From positions 1 through 7,526 of the forward strand of contig JAPKEI010000130.1 in assembly GCA_028872685.1 (NCBI GenBank): a DNA stretch of 7,526 bases, written 5' to 3'. How positions within the stretch are numbered: the stretch's first letter is position 1; each line of letters begins with the position of its first letter. The position numbers and the translations under genes were made by a program. A model generated the notes under the pieces. The model made no database searches, was not told the DNA's origin, and saw only the letters and a list, made by a program, of their open reading frames with translations. The stretch is from Verrucomicrobiota bacterium (lineage in GTDB: Bacteria; Verrucomicrobiota; Verrucomicrobiia; Limisphaerales; UBA1100). Below are positions 1-6,738 of the stretch, in pieces.

Positions 1-1860
1 CGGTTGGTTCCGTTCATCCGTCTCCACCACGCGCAAGGCAGGCGTTCCTTCCGCAGGCAAATCGCTTGGCGGAATGGCCCCGCCGCGTTCATTCAATAAT
101 TCCAACGCCACAATGCTCGCGCGCCCCTGTTCGCCACTTGCGAGATGGCCAAGCATATCGTTCGCATGCGCGGATTGGTCGGTGAGCACAAGCTGCAAGT
201 TCGCACCCAAGGCGGCTTCGACCGCGCGGACGTGCACATCCGGCACACGGATTTGATCGGCCAATGAGCCGTGTGCGGAATCAAAATACGAAAGCACCGC
301 TTGCGCGCCGGCACTGAACCCCTCCTTGTTTTCAATCAGCTGCCGCAAGACATCACGCCGCGCCTTGGCTTCGGCTTGGCTTTGGAGCTGGGCATCCAGG
401 GCATCATCGACAACATTGAGTTCGTCGGTCAGCTGCACCAACCGAGCCTGGCGCTCTTCCACGGTGCCGCGATGGGATTGCACGTGCAACGAATCGCCTG
501 CCACCTGTTTTTCAAAAATGGAAAGACTGCCCTCCAGCTTGGCTCGCTCTTCTTCCAGCTGAATTTTCTCAGCGGAAAGTTTTTCCAGCCGCACCGAGTT
601 GCCTTGCTTTTGCAATTCCAACGCCGTCAATTCATTACGCGTGTGAGTAAGACGGTTTTGCAACTCGCCTGATTCGGCTTGGGATTGTTGCTGACTAGTT
701 TGGCGCTCGCGAATGGCGGTGTCGATGGAGTCCAGCCTGCTACGTTTTTCGACCACGTGTTGGGTGGCGCGCTCCAGTGAGTGACCCGAATCGCCGAGCT
801 GTTGATTGATGCCTTCTAAGTCGGCGTCCACTTGTTTGCAGCGTTCCTGAGCACCGGCGATGTCGGTCTCAGCTTCGGCGTGTTGGGTGGTCAATTCCTC
901 CATCCGGTGCTCGTTAAACTGGATGCGGTTTTCATGGCGGTCGGTTTCGGATTTCAGCTCGAGCCCCTTGGTTTGCGCGGCATTAACCTGCCGGTCGAGG
1001 TCGGATAGCAATTCACGCAGACGCTTAAGCGCAGATTCTTCCTCGATGATACCGCTGGAATGGTTCTCCAGTTCATCGCGAATCTGGCCGGACTCTTCGC
1101 GGATGGAATTCAGGGCGGCATCAATAGCATCAAAATCGTGGCGGGCAAGTTGCGTCTCAAGATGCTTCAGCTCGTCCATAATTTTCTGAAAACGCCGCGC
1201 CTTACCAGCTTGGCGTTGAAGTGAACCAATCTGGCGCTTCACTTCGCGAATGGTGTCATCGAGACGTAATAAATTTTGCTCTGTGTAATCGAGCTTGCGC
1301 AGTGCTTCTTTTTTTTGCTGCTTGAACTTAGTGATGCCCGCCGCTTCTTCAATTACCGCCCGACGTTCCACCGGTCGGCTTTGGATAATATTCGTGATTT
1401 GGCCTTGTGCCATGATGCTGTAACTATTGCGCCCGACGCCGGTGCCCATGAATAGTTGTTGCACATCGCGCAGTCGGCAGCCAGTGCCGTTGAGAAAATA
1501 TTCGCTGCCGCCATCACGAAAAACGCGTCGCGTGACGGTAACTTCGTTGAAATTCAAATCCACCCCAGCGGCGCTGAGGTTCACCTCATCCACATCGCCA
1601 ATGGTGAGTGACACCTCGGCCATTCCGATCGCCTTGCGTCCGCGCGGCCCGTCAGTGCCGGTGAAAATAACATCAGCCATTTCTCCGCCTCGCAGGGCCT
1701 TGGCCGATTGTTCGCCAAGCACCCAGCGGATGGCATCGGAAATGTTGGATTTGCCGCAGCCATTGGGACCAACGACAGCGGTGATGCCGGGTTCAAAATT
1801 GAGCGTTGTTTTATCGGCAAAGCTCTTGAACCCGATCGCCTTTAGGCTTTTCAAATACAT
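1..1860 (-). CDS. smc: Chromosome segregation protein SMC, N-terminal half (cut by window edge)
   Basis: SMC is the ATPase of the bacterial condensin-like SMC-ScpAB complex, which compacts and segregates the chromosome. The frame is open from the ATG at 1860 to the window edge, giving 620 codons of a family usually near 1,150-1,250 residues. The N-terminus matches the ABC head: a conserved MYLKSLKAIGFKSFADKTT start, Walker A GPNGCGKSN at about residues 31-39, and the Q-loop region SYSIMAQGQI followed by RRAVIEEAAGI. Residues of about 170-500 are rich in Glu, Lys, Arg, Gln and Leu, as in a long coiled coil. From about residue 509 (ENKEGFSAGAQAVL) to the edge lies the hinge, including GRASIVAL. 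The signature motif, Walker B and second coil are outside the window. The start is supported by a near-perfect Shine-Dalgarno sequence. The gene lies 158 nt beyond the WYL regulator, so it may have its own promoter. Confidence 0.97.
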   Translation of the reverse strand, partial: MYLKSLKAIGFKSFADKTTLNFEPGITAVVGPNGCGKSNISDAIRWVLGEQSAKALRGGEMADVIFTGTDGPRGRKAIGMAEVSLTIGDVDEVNLSAAGVDLNFNEVTVTRRVFRDGGSEYFLNGTGCRLRDVQQLFMGTGVGRNSYSIMAQGQITNIIQSRPVERRAVIEEAAGITKFKQQKKEALRKLDYTEQNLLRLDDTIREVKRQIGSLQRQAGKARRFQKIMDELKHLETQLARHDFDAIDAALNSIREESGQIRDELENHSSGIIEEESALKRLRELLSDLDRQVNAAQTKGLELKSETDRHENRIQFNEHRMEELTTQHAEAETDIAGAQERCKQVDADLEGINQQLGDSGHSLERATQHVVEKRSRLDSIDTAIRERQTSQQQSQAESGELQNRLTHTRNELTALELQKQGNSVRLEKLSAEKIQLEEERAKLEGSLSIFEKQVAGDSLHVQSHRGTVEERQARLVQLTDELNVVDDALDAQLQSQAEAKARRDVLRQLIENKEGFSAGAQAVLSYFDSAHGSLADQIRVPDVHVRAVEAALGANLQLVLTDQSAHANDMLGHLASGEQGRASIVALELLNERGGAIPPSDLPAEGTPALRVVETDERNQP

Positions 1861-1864
1861 TTGG

Positions 1865-1872
1865 ACCTCCTT
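1865..1872 (-). promoter_or_regulatory. Strong Shine-Dalgarno site of smc
   Basis: On the minus strand the sequence reads AAGGAGGT, then four bases, then the smc ATG. It is the strongest ribosome-binding site in the window, whereas the WYL gene and rho show none that is clear. It fixes the smc start at 1860. Confidence 0.85.
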
Positions 1873-1921
1873 GTGCCTTGTCGAGCGGAACGCTGGCAAC
1901 CAAAAACCCACAAGATAATGT

Positions 1922-1940
1922 GTGAGTTATCCACACTCAC
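1922..1940. promoter_or_regulatory. Inverted repeat containing a perfect DnaA box, upstream of smc
   Basis: GTGAGT (1922-1927) and ACTCAC (1935-1940) are a perfect 6-bp inverted repeat with a 7-base spacer. Within it, TTATCCACA (1927-1935) equals the classical E. coli DnaA-box consensus. It sits about 65 bp before the smc start, in the gap between the WYL gene and smc. On the minus strand the GAGTG of this element could instead pair with the CACTC just upstream, so two exclusive hairpins are possible. It could be an operator, a DnaA site linking smc to the replication cycle, or chance. A single box does not make an origin. Confidence 0.4.
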
Positions 1941-2018
1941 CCCTACGAGTGGTTTCCCGCCCAATTCGGACACCAAAGATTTTAGCGGATTTCGGGCGGT
2001 TGGCGAGCGTAAAACCGC

Positions 2019-3032
2019 TTATTTCCCAAGAACGGCCTTGGCCTCAGCCCGGACGGATTCCAGCAATTCCGCCGGGGCCAAAACTTTAGCTTGGCCACCC
2101 CAACCGAGAACCCATCGGCGGATGTCGGTGAGGTGACTCAACCTGAGTGAAACTTCAACGCATCCATTTTTTAATTCCTTGAGCTTTTGAGTGGGATGCC
2201 ACTTTTTTTCTCGAATGAAGGGCGCGGCGGTTTTGGTGAATTGGATCCGGATGTCGTAGGATTCGTCACTGGAAAAAGGGCCAAAGGCACCTTCGAGATA
2301 TTGGTCGAGGGAAAAGGAATCAGGCCGCTTGAATTTTTGGCCAGTGATCGTTGCCGATTCCATTCGCGCGGGAACGAAGCACCGAATGTCATCTTGCTTA
2401 TGGTCGTAGGCATACAGATACCAATCATTGTTAATGTTGGCAATCTGGTAAGGGTCAATGATGCGTTTCTCAGGCGCGGCGTTGGGCTTGGTGTAAAGAA
2501 TTTCTAACTGGCGGCCCTTGGCCACGGATTTGAACAGTAAATCAAATATTTTTTCATTCACATTCACCTTGCCGGTGCTACGAATATCAAGGGCATCATC
2601 CCAGTCGCTTAGTCGCATGGAAACTGTGTCGGGCAGAGATTCGGAAATTTTCCTAAAGGCGGTGCTCAGTTGTTTTTCGAAAACCGTGCCGCGATATTGT
2701 TGCAGCACTTTTTCAGCTACGAGCAATGCGAAGAGTTCGCCTTCGTCAATTTGCAGCATGGGAAACGAATCAACTGGTGCGGAATAATGGTAGCCATTTC
2801 GAAGGGCATCGTATTCAATGGGCAAGGTAAAACGGTCGCGCATAAACCCGATGTCGCGATGGATGGTTTTGGTGGTGACCTCCAGTTTTTTTGAAAGCGA
2901 GGTGGCGTTGGGGTAGTTACCCCGCTGCACCATATCGTGAATTTGCAGCATCCGCGCATAAGGCGGGCGCGATTTCAATTCGGCCGGACGGCCACGCTTG
3001 GTTTTTTTTGCTCGCCCCTTGGTGCGTGCCAT
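2019..3032 (-). CDS. WYL-domain transcriptional regulator (HTH-WYL-WCX)
   Basis: This is a 337-residue DNA-binding regulator of the DeoR-like HTH/WYL family. The tail at residues 1-20 is very basic (ARTKGRAKKTKRGRP). A winged helix-turn-helix lies at about 24-82 (ATSLSKKLEVTTKTIHRDIGFMRD). The WYL domain spans about 155-235 and includes the literal W204-Y205-L206 in NNDWYLYAYDH, followed by the Arg-rich RCFVPARME strand. A C-terminal WCX-like region covers about 255-335 (RRWVLGWGGQAKVLAPAEL). Length is normal for the family. WYL domains are known to sense ligands, often nucleic acids or nucleotides, and many such proteins control DNA-damage responses or defence genes. No defence genes are visible here. 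It starts 12 nt after the rho stop, so co-transcription with rho is likely. The ATG at 3032 has no clear Shine-Dalgarno sequence. The target genes cannot be told from sequence. Confidence 0.93.
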   Translation of the reverse strand: MARTKGRAKKTKRGRPAELKSRPPYARMLQIHDMVQRGNYPNATSLSKKLEVTTKTIHRDIGFMRDRFTLPIEYDALRNGYHYSAPVDSFPMLQIDEGELFALLVAEKVLQQYRGTVFEKQLSTAFRKISESLPDTVSMRLSDWDDALDIRSTGKVNVNEKIFDLLFKSVAKGRQLEILYTKPNAAPEKRIIDPYQIANINNDWYLYAYDHKQDDIRCFVPARMESATITGQKFKRPDSFSLDQYLEGAFGPFSSDESYDIRIQFTKTAAPFIREKKWHPTQKLKELKNGCVEVSLRLSHLTDIRRWVLGWGGQAKVLAPAELLESVRAEAKAVLGK

Positions 3033-3044
3033 AGGAAGGATGCT

Positions 3045-4175
3045 TTAGGTTTTTAGCTTGGAAAGCAGTTCCGCGTTGGTGCCGTGCTTTTTCAACGCGC
3101 CAATGAGGGTTTCCATTGCTTGGACGGGATCGAGATCAATCATTGTCCGCCTGAGCTTGTGGATGGCATCGAGGTGTTCTTCGGGGAAGAGCTTCTCCTC
3201 TTTGCGAGTGCCGCTTTTGGGGATGTCGATGGCGGGATAAAGGCGTCGTTCAGCGAGTTTTTTGTCGAGGATGAGCTCCATATTACCGGTGCCTTTAAAC
3301 TCCTGAAAGATCAGCTCGTCCATACGACTGCCGGTGTCCACCAATGCTGTGGCGAGAATGGTGAGCGAACCGCCATTTTCGATATTGCGGGCGGCAGCAA
3401 ACATTCGGCGGGGAATTTCCAGTGCCCGCGCATCTACACCGCCGGACATCGTTCGGCCACTTCCAGTGTTCACGTTATTGTAAGCGCGCGCGATGCGGGT
3501 GATTGAATCCATCAACATGAACACATCCTGCCCGCACTCGACCATTCGGCGGCAACGCTCGATCATAAAACGTGAAAGTCGAACGTGTGTTTCGAGATCC
3601 ATATCGTTGGAGGAGGCGACCACTTCGGCATCCACGGAGCGTTCAAAGTCGGTGACTTCCTCGGGGCGCTCGTCGATGAGCATCACGATGGTTTTCACAT
3701 CGGGATGATTGGTGGTAACGGCGTTGCAGATTTGCTTGAGGATGGTCGTTTTGCCCGTGCGCGGGGGCGAAACAATCATGCCGCGGGTGCCTTTGCCAAT
3801 GGGGGTTACGAGATCGATAATGCGCGTTTCGATACTGTCGGGTTCGGTCTCGAGGTTGAATTTATCTAGCGGATCGATGGTGGTGAGGTTTTCGAACCGC
3901 GAGCATTCGGTGTACTCCTTGAACGGCATTTCGTTCACGGTGTAAATCTCCTTGAGCTGTGGGCTGTGCCCCTTGTGTGGCGGCACGAGTCGGCCTTGAA
4001 TGTGGCAGCCTTCGCGGAGGTAGTGGCGCCGGATTGTATCAGGCGTCACAAAGATGTCGGTGGGCTTGGACTGGAACCGGTTGCCCGAGGAACGCAGAAA
4101 GCCAAAGCCCTTGTCAGAGATTTCCAAGTATCCTCCGCCTTCTTCGGGCCACTCGGTTTTATTGTTATTTCCCAT
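3045..4175 (-). CDS. rho: Transcription termination factor Rho
   Basis: Rho is the hexameric RNA-dependent ATPase/helicase that terminates transcription. From the ATG at 4175 the protein has 376 residues. The cold-shock-like RNA-binding domain is at about 13-85 (GGYLEISDKGFGFLRS, with the RNP-like GFGF). The RecA-like motor follows: GKGTRGMIVSPPRTGKTT (Walker A about 136-144), LIDERPEEVTDFER (166-179), Walker B VFMLMDS (D223), Q-loop GSGRTMSGGVDA (238-249), ATALVDTGSRMDE, and the R-loop FKGTGNMEL. E. coli Rho has 419 residues; the shortfall is mostly at the N-terminus, where the helical bundle is absent or reduced. A TTG at 4196 in the same frame would add seven residues (MHTPIFI), but these match nothing in the family and neither start has a good Shine-Dalgarno, so I chose ATG. 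The WYL regulator follows after 12 nt. Confidence 0.98.
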   Translation of the reverse strand: MGNNNKTEWPEEGGGYLEISDKGFGFLRSSGNRFQSKPTDIFVTPDTIRRHYLREGCHIQGRLVPPHKGHSPQLKEIYTVNEMPFKEYTECSRFENLTTIDPLDKFNLETEPDSIETRIIDLVTPIGKGTRGMIVSPPRTGKTTILKQICNAVTTNHPDVKTIVMLIDERPEEVTDFERSVDAEVVASSNDMDLETHVRLSRFMIERCRRMVECGQDVFMLMDSITRIARAYNNVNTGSGRTMSGGVDARALEIPRRMFAAARNIENGGSLTILATALVDTGSRMDELIFQEFKGTGNMELILDKKLAERRLYPAIDIPKSGTRKEEKLFPEEHLDAIHKLRRTMIDLDPVQAMETLIGALKKHGTNAELLSKLKT

Positions 4176-4334
4176 AATAAAAATTGGTGTGTGCAAACGA
4201 AACGAAACAGGATGGCCTGCATCGAGACAATCGAACGGGGATTCCCTTCACGGACTGAATCCGTGATGGAGGCGTGAACCGCGCACATTTAGGGGCAAGT
4301 CAGTACGGGTGGCAACACTTTTTTCGGGTAAATT
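4176..4334 (-). other. cysK-rho intergenic region / rho leader with hairpin
   Basis: These 159 bases hold no gene. On the minus strand, about 75-90 nt before the rho start, CACGGA (4260-4265) and TCCGTG (4249-4254) form a perfect 6-bp hairpin with a 5-nt loop. A short GGG/CCC palindrome (4237-4246) follows. There is no T-run after either, so I do not call a terminator. rho leaders are often autoregulated by premature Rho-dependent termination in other bacteria; a link to this hairpin is only inference. The rho promoter probably lies here but I cannot place it. Confidence 0.4.
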
Positions 4335-5342
4335 TTATGCAGCAGGGTCCTGAACCGGCAGTTCTGTGGTGGCCATGCGGGCTTCCTCTGCCAGCGGAGT
4401 GCTCAGATAGCGTTCGCCGGCGGAAGGCGCGATGGTCACAATTGTCTTGCCGGCATTCTCCGGACGGCGGGCCAGTTGCAGCGCTGCAACTACGTTTGCG
4501 CCGGTGGAAATGCCGCACAGGATGCCTTCGGTTTTAGCCAGCTCGCGGGCCATTGCGAAGGAGTCGTCATTGCTGACCTTGATACACTCAGCAATTTGTT
4601 CAGTGCCATCCTCCGCCTTGAGGTGAAGATTATCCGGCACGAAACCGGCACCGGTGCCTTGAATTTTGTGCGGCCCCGGCGTGAGTTCCTCGCCCGCGAT
4701 GGTTTGGGAAATCACGGGTGAATCTACGGGCTCCACGGCGATGCCTTGAAATGATTCTTTACGCGATCGAATGACTTCGCAGCAACCCGTGAGTGTGCCG
4801 CCAGTCCCCACACCGGCGACGACGAAATCCACCGCACCATCGGTGTCCTCCCAGATTTCCTCCGCGGTGGTTTTGCGGTGAATGGCGGGGTTGGCCGGAT
4901 TTTTAAACTGTTGAGGAACCCATGCGTTGGGCGTCTCGGCTGCCAGTTTCTCGGCCATTGCGATTGCACCTTTCATTCCTTTTGCGGCGGGCGTAAGCAC
5001 GAGATCCGCGCCCAACATCGCCAATAGCGTACGGCGTTCGAGCGACATGCTCTCCGGCATCGTGAGGATGAGTGAATAGCCTTTGGCTGCGGCCACAAAG
5101 GCGAGAGCAATGCCGGTGTTGCCACTAGTGGGCTCAATGATGATAGTATCCTTTGTCAGAGTACCGTCCGCTTCCGCCGCCTCGATCATAGACCTGCCGA
5201 TGCGATCCTTCACACTGGAGAGCGGGTTGAAGAATTCGCACTTGAGCAGCACGGTGGCGTCGATGCCTTCGGTGACCTTGTTAAGCCGGACGAGCGGAGT
5301 ACCGCCGACGGTTTGCACGATGTTGTCGTAGATTTTACCCAT
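4335..5342 (-). CDS. cysK: Cysteine synthase (O-acetylserine sulfhydrylase)
   Basis: This is a PLP-dependent enzyme of the fold-type II family that makes cysteine from O-acetylserine and sulfide, the last step of assimilatory cysteine synthesis. The 335 residues show the full set of motifs: IVQTVGGTPLVRLN at 8-21, the PLP Schiff-base lysine K45 in NPLSSVKDRIG, the substrate loop PTSGNTG at 71-77, the phosphate-binding GTGGT at 179-183, and C-terminal GILCGISTGAN and APSAGERYLST. There is no CBS regulatory domain and no cystathionine-synthase extension. The family normally has about 310-325 residues; the extra length is a short C-terminal tail. An ATG at 5594 is in frame but would add 84 residues encoded by the terminator and structured leader, unlike any family N-terminus, so the ATG at 5342 (MGKIYDN) is the start. 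The leader upstream suggests transcriptional control. Confidence 0.96.
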   Translation of the reverse strand: MGKIYDNIVQTVGGTPLVRLNKVTEGIDATVLLKCEFFNPLSSVKDRIGRSMIEAAEADGTLTKDTIIIEPTSGNTGIALAFVAAAKGYSLILTMPESMSLERRTLLAMLGADLVLTPAAKGMKGAIAMAEKLAAETPNAWVPQQFKNPANPAIHRKTTAEEIWEDTDGAVDFVVAGVGTGGTLTGCCEVIRSRKESFQGIAVEPVDSPVISQTIAGEELTPGPHKIQGTGAGFVPDNLHLKAEDGTEQIAECIKVSNDDSFAMARELAKTEGILCGISTGANVVAALQLARRPENAGKTIVTIAPSAGERYLSTPLAEEARMATTELPVQDPAA

Positions 5343-5421
5343 AATTGGAAAGTGGTGAGGGCTGATTGAGCACGGAATAAGAGGTTCGGGCAAGCACAAT
5401 TGGAAATGATGATCTGCGTGA

Positions 5422-5460
5422 AAACAAAAGGTCCCTGCCGGACCGAAGTCCAGCAGGGAC
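5422..5460 (-). terminator. Strong intrinsic terminator upstream of cysK
   Basis: The minus strand has a 13-bp stem with one G-U pair: GTCCCTGCTGGAC, a TTCG tetraloop, then GTCCGGCAGGGAC. It is followed directly by CTTTTGTTTTC. This is a textbook Rho-independent terminator, placed 88 nt before the cysK ATG. It could be the switchable terminator of a cysK leader riboswitch, or the end of the large structured RNA upstream. A CCCTGC segment at 5581-5586 (minus strand) could pair with the GCAGGG of the terminator's 3' arm, a possible 6-bp antiterminator. Confidence 0.88.
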
Positions 5461-5594
5461 AAATTGGGGGGTGGGCGTTCGCCACACGCTCTTTCCCGAT
5501 GCAACCATTGGGCACCCGCAATGCAGGTCGGTTGCTCCCCGACGCCATTCTCCGTGACTCGCGGAGTTGTCGGCCTCATAGCAGGGCCGTCCAA
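5461..5594 (-). ncRNA. Structured cysK leader, riboswitch candidate (weak SAM-clan resemblance)
   Basis: On the minus strand, helix CCGAC/GTCGG (5569-5573 with 5539-5543) encloses hairpin CTCCG/CGGAG (5562-5566 with 5550-5554). Next comes helix GCAACC/GGTTGC (5530-5535 with 5501-5506), capped by CCTGC-ATT-GCGGG (5515-5527). An alternative CATTG/CAATG pairing (5519-5523 with 5506-5510) excludes that cap. Last comes a GTG/GGC hairpin at 5471-5487. The order AGCAACC, short stem, GGTGCCCAAT recalls the SAM-I/SAM-IV core (GCAACC...GGTGCNAA), and a sulfur-metabolism gene with a terminator lies downstream. I find no SAM-I P1 helix or clear kink-turn, so the ligand is unproven. It could be an unlisted riboswitch class, or simply the 3' domain of the larger RNA upstream. 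Confidence 0.45.
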
Positions 5595-6478
5595 GGCCTT
5601 TCGGCACTTGAATTATTGGGTGAGGTTTATAAGCCCGCTTCAGCCAGTGGTTGCGGCCGCTGACCTGCGGACCAGGCTTGGACGCGGATGTGAACTATTC
5701 ACCTCCAAGCCAGATAGCATGGGTCGGCCACCGTTTTTGACGGTGCGTTGGCCCTTGCCACGGGTCTCGCCTCTTACCCCTCAGATTACCATTTCGTTCA
5801 CATGGCAGCGCTACAGTTTTTGTATCGCCACCGCGTCGGATGGTTTTCACGGCCGTTGTCTTGGGCTCGTGGCCATCCCGACGGGGACCCCAGCTTTGTC
5901 CCTCCTTTCAGAGGATTTCGTCTGGCTGGCCATTTCCGGCCAATTTTTGTTTCCCGCCGTGCTGATGCTGCAGTAGGTAATCTACACCCTATGGGCAACT
6001 GCGTTCGGTGCTCGCTCGAAACGTGCTCGCACCTACTTGACTCAGTTTAACGCCTCCCGAAGGTTGCGCAAAACCGGGCTATGTCCAGCATCTGTCACGG
6101 ATTATCGGGTTCACCGAAGTGAGCCTGATGCGCGCAGTGCTTTCTGTAGCCAGCTCGGGGCGGCTTCTTGCCGGGCTTGCGCCCGTATGTTTCGCCCCTA
6201 ACCTCTTGAGTGGATTTTTCGCATTCGATGGCGTGCGACCGCCACCGCCCACTCAAGTGAACTGTGCCTCTTCTGCGCTCGGTTTTCCTCGTTTCCTTAG
6301 GGCCATCCAATCACCGAAGTGACGTTCAAGCCGAATCTCATCGCGAATCCGTGGCGTTTCAAAGGGGGCAGTCGAATCAGCCTCGCCTGCCCTTTCGCCC
6401 AGTTCTCCTGGGATTTATCCTGAGAGTTTCGTGCCAGTTGCCCGGCACTATACTCTGTTCTTTCAAGGAACCTTAGCT
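5595..6478 (-). ncRNA. Large structured noncoding RNA candidate, unclassified
   Basis: About 880 bases have no convincing ORF on either strand; the frames that stay open resemble no protein. The minus strand is dense with helices: AGAGT/ACTCT (6423-6427 with 6452-6456) around GTGCC/GGCAC (6431-6448); CCCAG/CTGGG (6398-6412); GGGCAG/CTGCCC (6366-6392); UUCG hairpins at 6311-6322 and 6111-6122; a 9-bp CTTGAGTGG/CCACTCAAG stem (6205-6213 with 6249-6257) enclosing TGGCG/CGCCA; GGGGCG/CGCCCC (6157-6198) enclosing a GCAA-capped hairpin (6172-6185); a GAAA hairpin (5901-5914); CACCGT/ACGGTG (5729-5745); and an 8-bp stem (5675-5682 with 5704-5711) around GTGAA-TAG-TTCAC. GNRA and C(UUCG)G loops appear only when read on the minus strand, which sets the strand. 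Ends are approximate. I see no RNase P, tmRNA, SRP, 6S, rRNA or intron hallmarks. Its 3' limit may extend to the terminator at 5422. Confidence 0.6.
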
Positions 6479-6738
6479 CAAACGATTACTCGTAGAACTA
6501 AAAACAAGATACCACACTTTTAAAGTTTGGCCACTAGTTATTGTGAACAGCTTATTCCCATTATTTAATTAGAAACATAACGTCACACATGAAGATAACC
6601 CCTATTTTTTAGGGCTGAACAAGGCGCTTGTGAAAAAAATCTCAAGCGCGCCGAATGAAGGTGCTTGGGTTTGTGAATAAATCTGGGATTAGATTCACAC
6701 AAAAACCCCTAGGGGTTGCGGAAAGGGCGAGAACTGGA
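6479..6738. other. AT-rich intergenic region with hairpin cluster and probable RNA promoter
   Basis: No gene is visible in these 260 bases. From 6481 to 6600 the DNA is clearly more AT-rich than its surroundings, as expected of a promoter for the minus-strand RNA. A weak extended -10-like TGGTATCTT (minus strand, about 6505-6513) lies there without a convincing -35. From 6600 to 6717 come successive hairpins: CCCTA/TAGGG with a T5 loop (6600-6614), GCGCTTG/CAAGCGC (6624-6630 with 6643-6649), GTGAAT/ATTCAC (6673-6698) nested in GGGTTT/AAACCC (6667-6672 with 6703-6708), and the palindromic terminator at 6704-6717. Confidence 0.5.
6698..6717 (-). terminator. Short intrinsic terminator of the small basic protein gene
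   Basis: On the minus strand, 21 nt after the stop at 6739, the 14-base palindrome AACCCCTAGGGGTT forms a 5-bp stem (AACCC/GGGTT) with a CTAG loop, followed by three more T residues and GTG. It is small but well placed. Its GGGTTT part could instead pair with AAACCC at 6667-6672 (plus-strand numbering) in a longer competing hairpin. Confidence 0.55.

Noticed and set aside
1427..1918. 163-residue plus-strand ORF
   Set aside because: It is the antisense shadow of the smc head domain, whose motifs are unambiguous on the minus strand.
1996..2018. Terminator just after the WYL gene
   Set aside because: A 6-bp GCGGTT/AACCGC hairpin directly follows the stop, but no T-run follows it on the minus strand, so it is not called.
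4176..4196. TTG start of rho adding MHTPIFI
   Set aside because: No Shine-Dalgarno sequence and the extra residues are not family-like; ATG at 4175 is simpler. The matter is not settled.
5343..5594. 84-residue N-terminal extension of cysK from the in-frame ATG at 5594
   Set aside because: It would be encoded by the terminator and the structured leader, matches nothing in the cysteine synthase family, and the family N-terminus begins naturally at MGKIYDN (5342).
5464..5976. 170-residue plus-strand ORF across the leader and large RNA
   Set aside because: Its composition looks like chance translation of structured GC-rich DNA, it resembles no family, and it has no ribosome-binding site. The tetraloop evidence favours RNA on the other strand.
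5600..5990. RNase P RNA on the minus strand
   Set aside because: A segment near 5630-5645 (GAAGCGGGCTTAT) recalls the 3' conserved GAACCCGGCUUAU, but the matching 5' GGAAAGUCC region, the ACAGAAA...CCGCC region and GGUAAGGGUGAAA were not found.
6410..6460. Glycine riboswitch at the 5' end of the large RNA
   Set aside because: GAAACTCTCAGGATAAA resembles the aptamer 3' motif, but the GCCGAAGGNGCAA core is not there in full, no second aptamer is seen and no glycine-cleavage gene lies downstream.
5595..6478. tmRNA, SRP RNA or rRNA fragment
   Set aside because: No tag ORF ending in ALAA, no T-arm with CCA end, no GGAAGGAAGCAGCC SRP loop, and no recognisable 16S or 23S landmarks.
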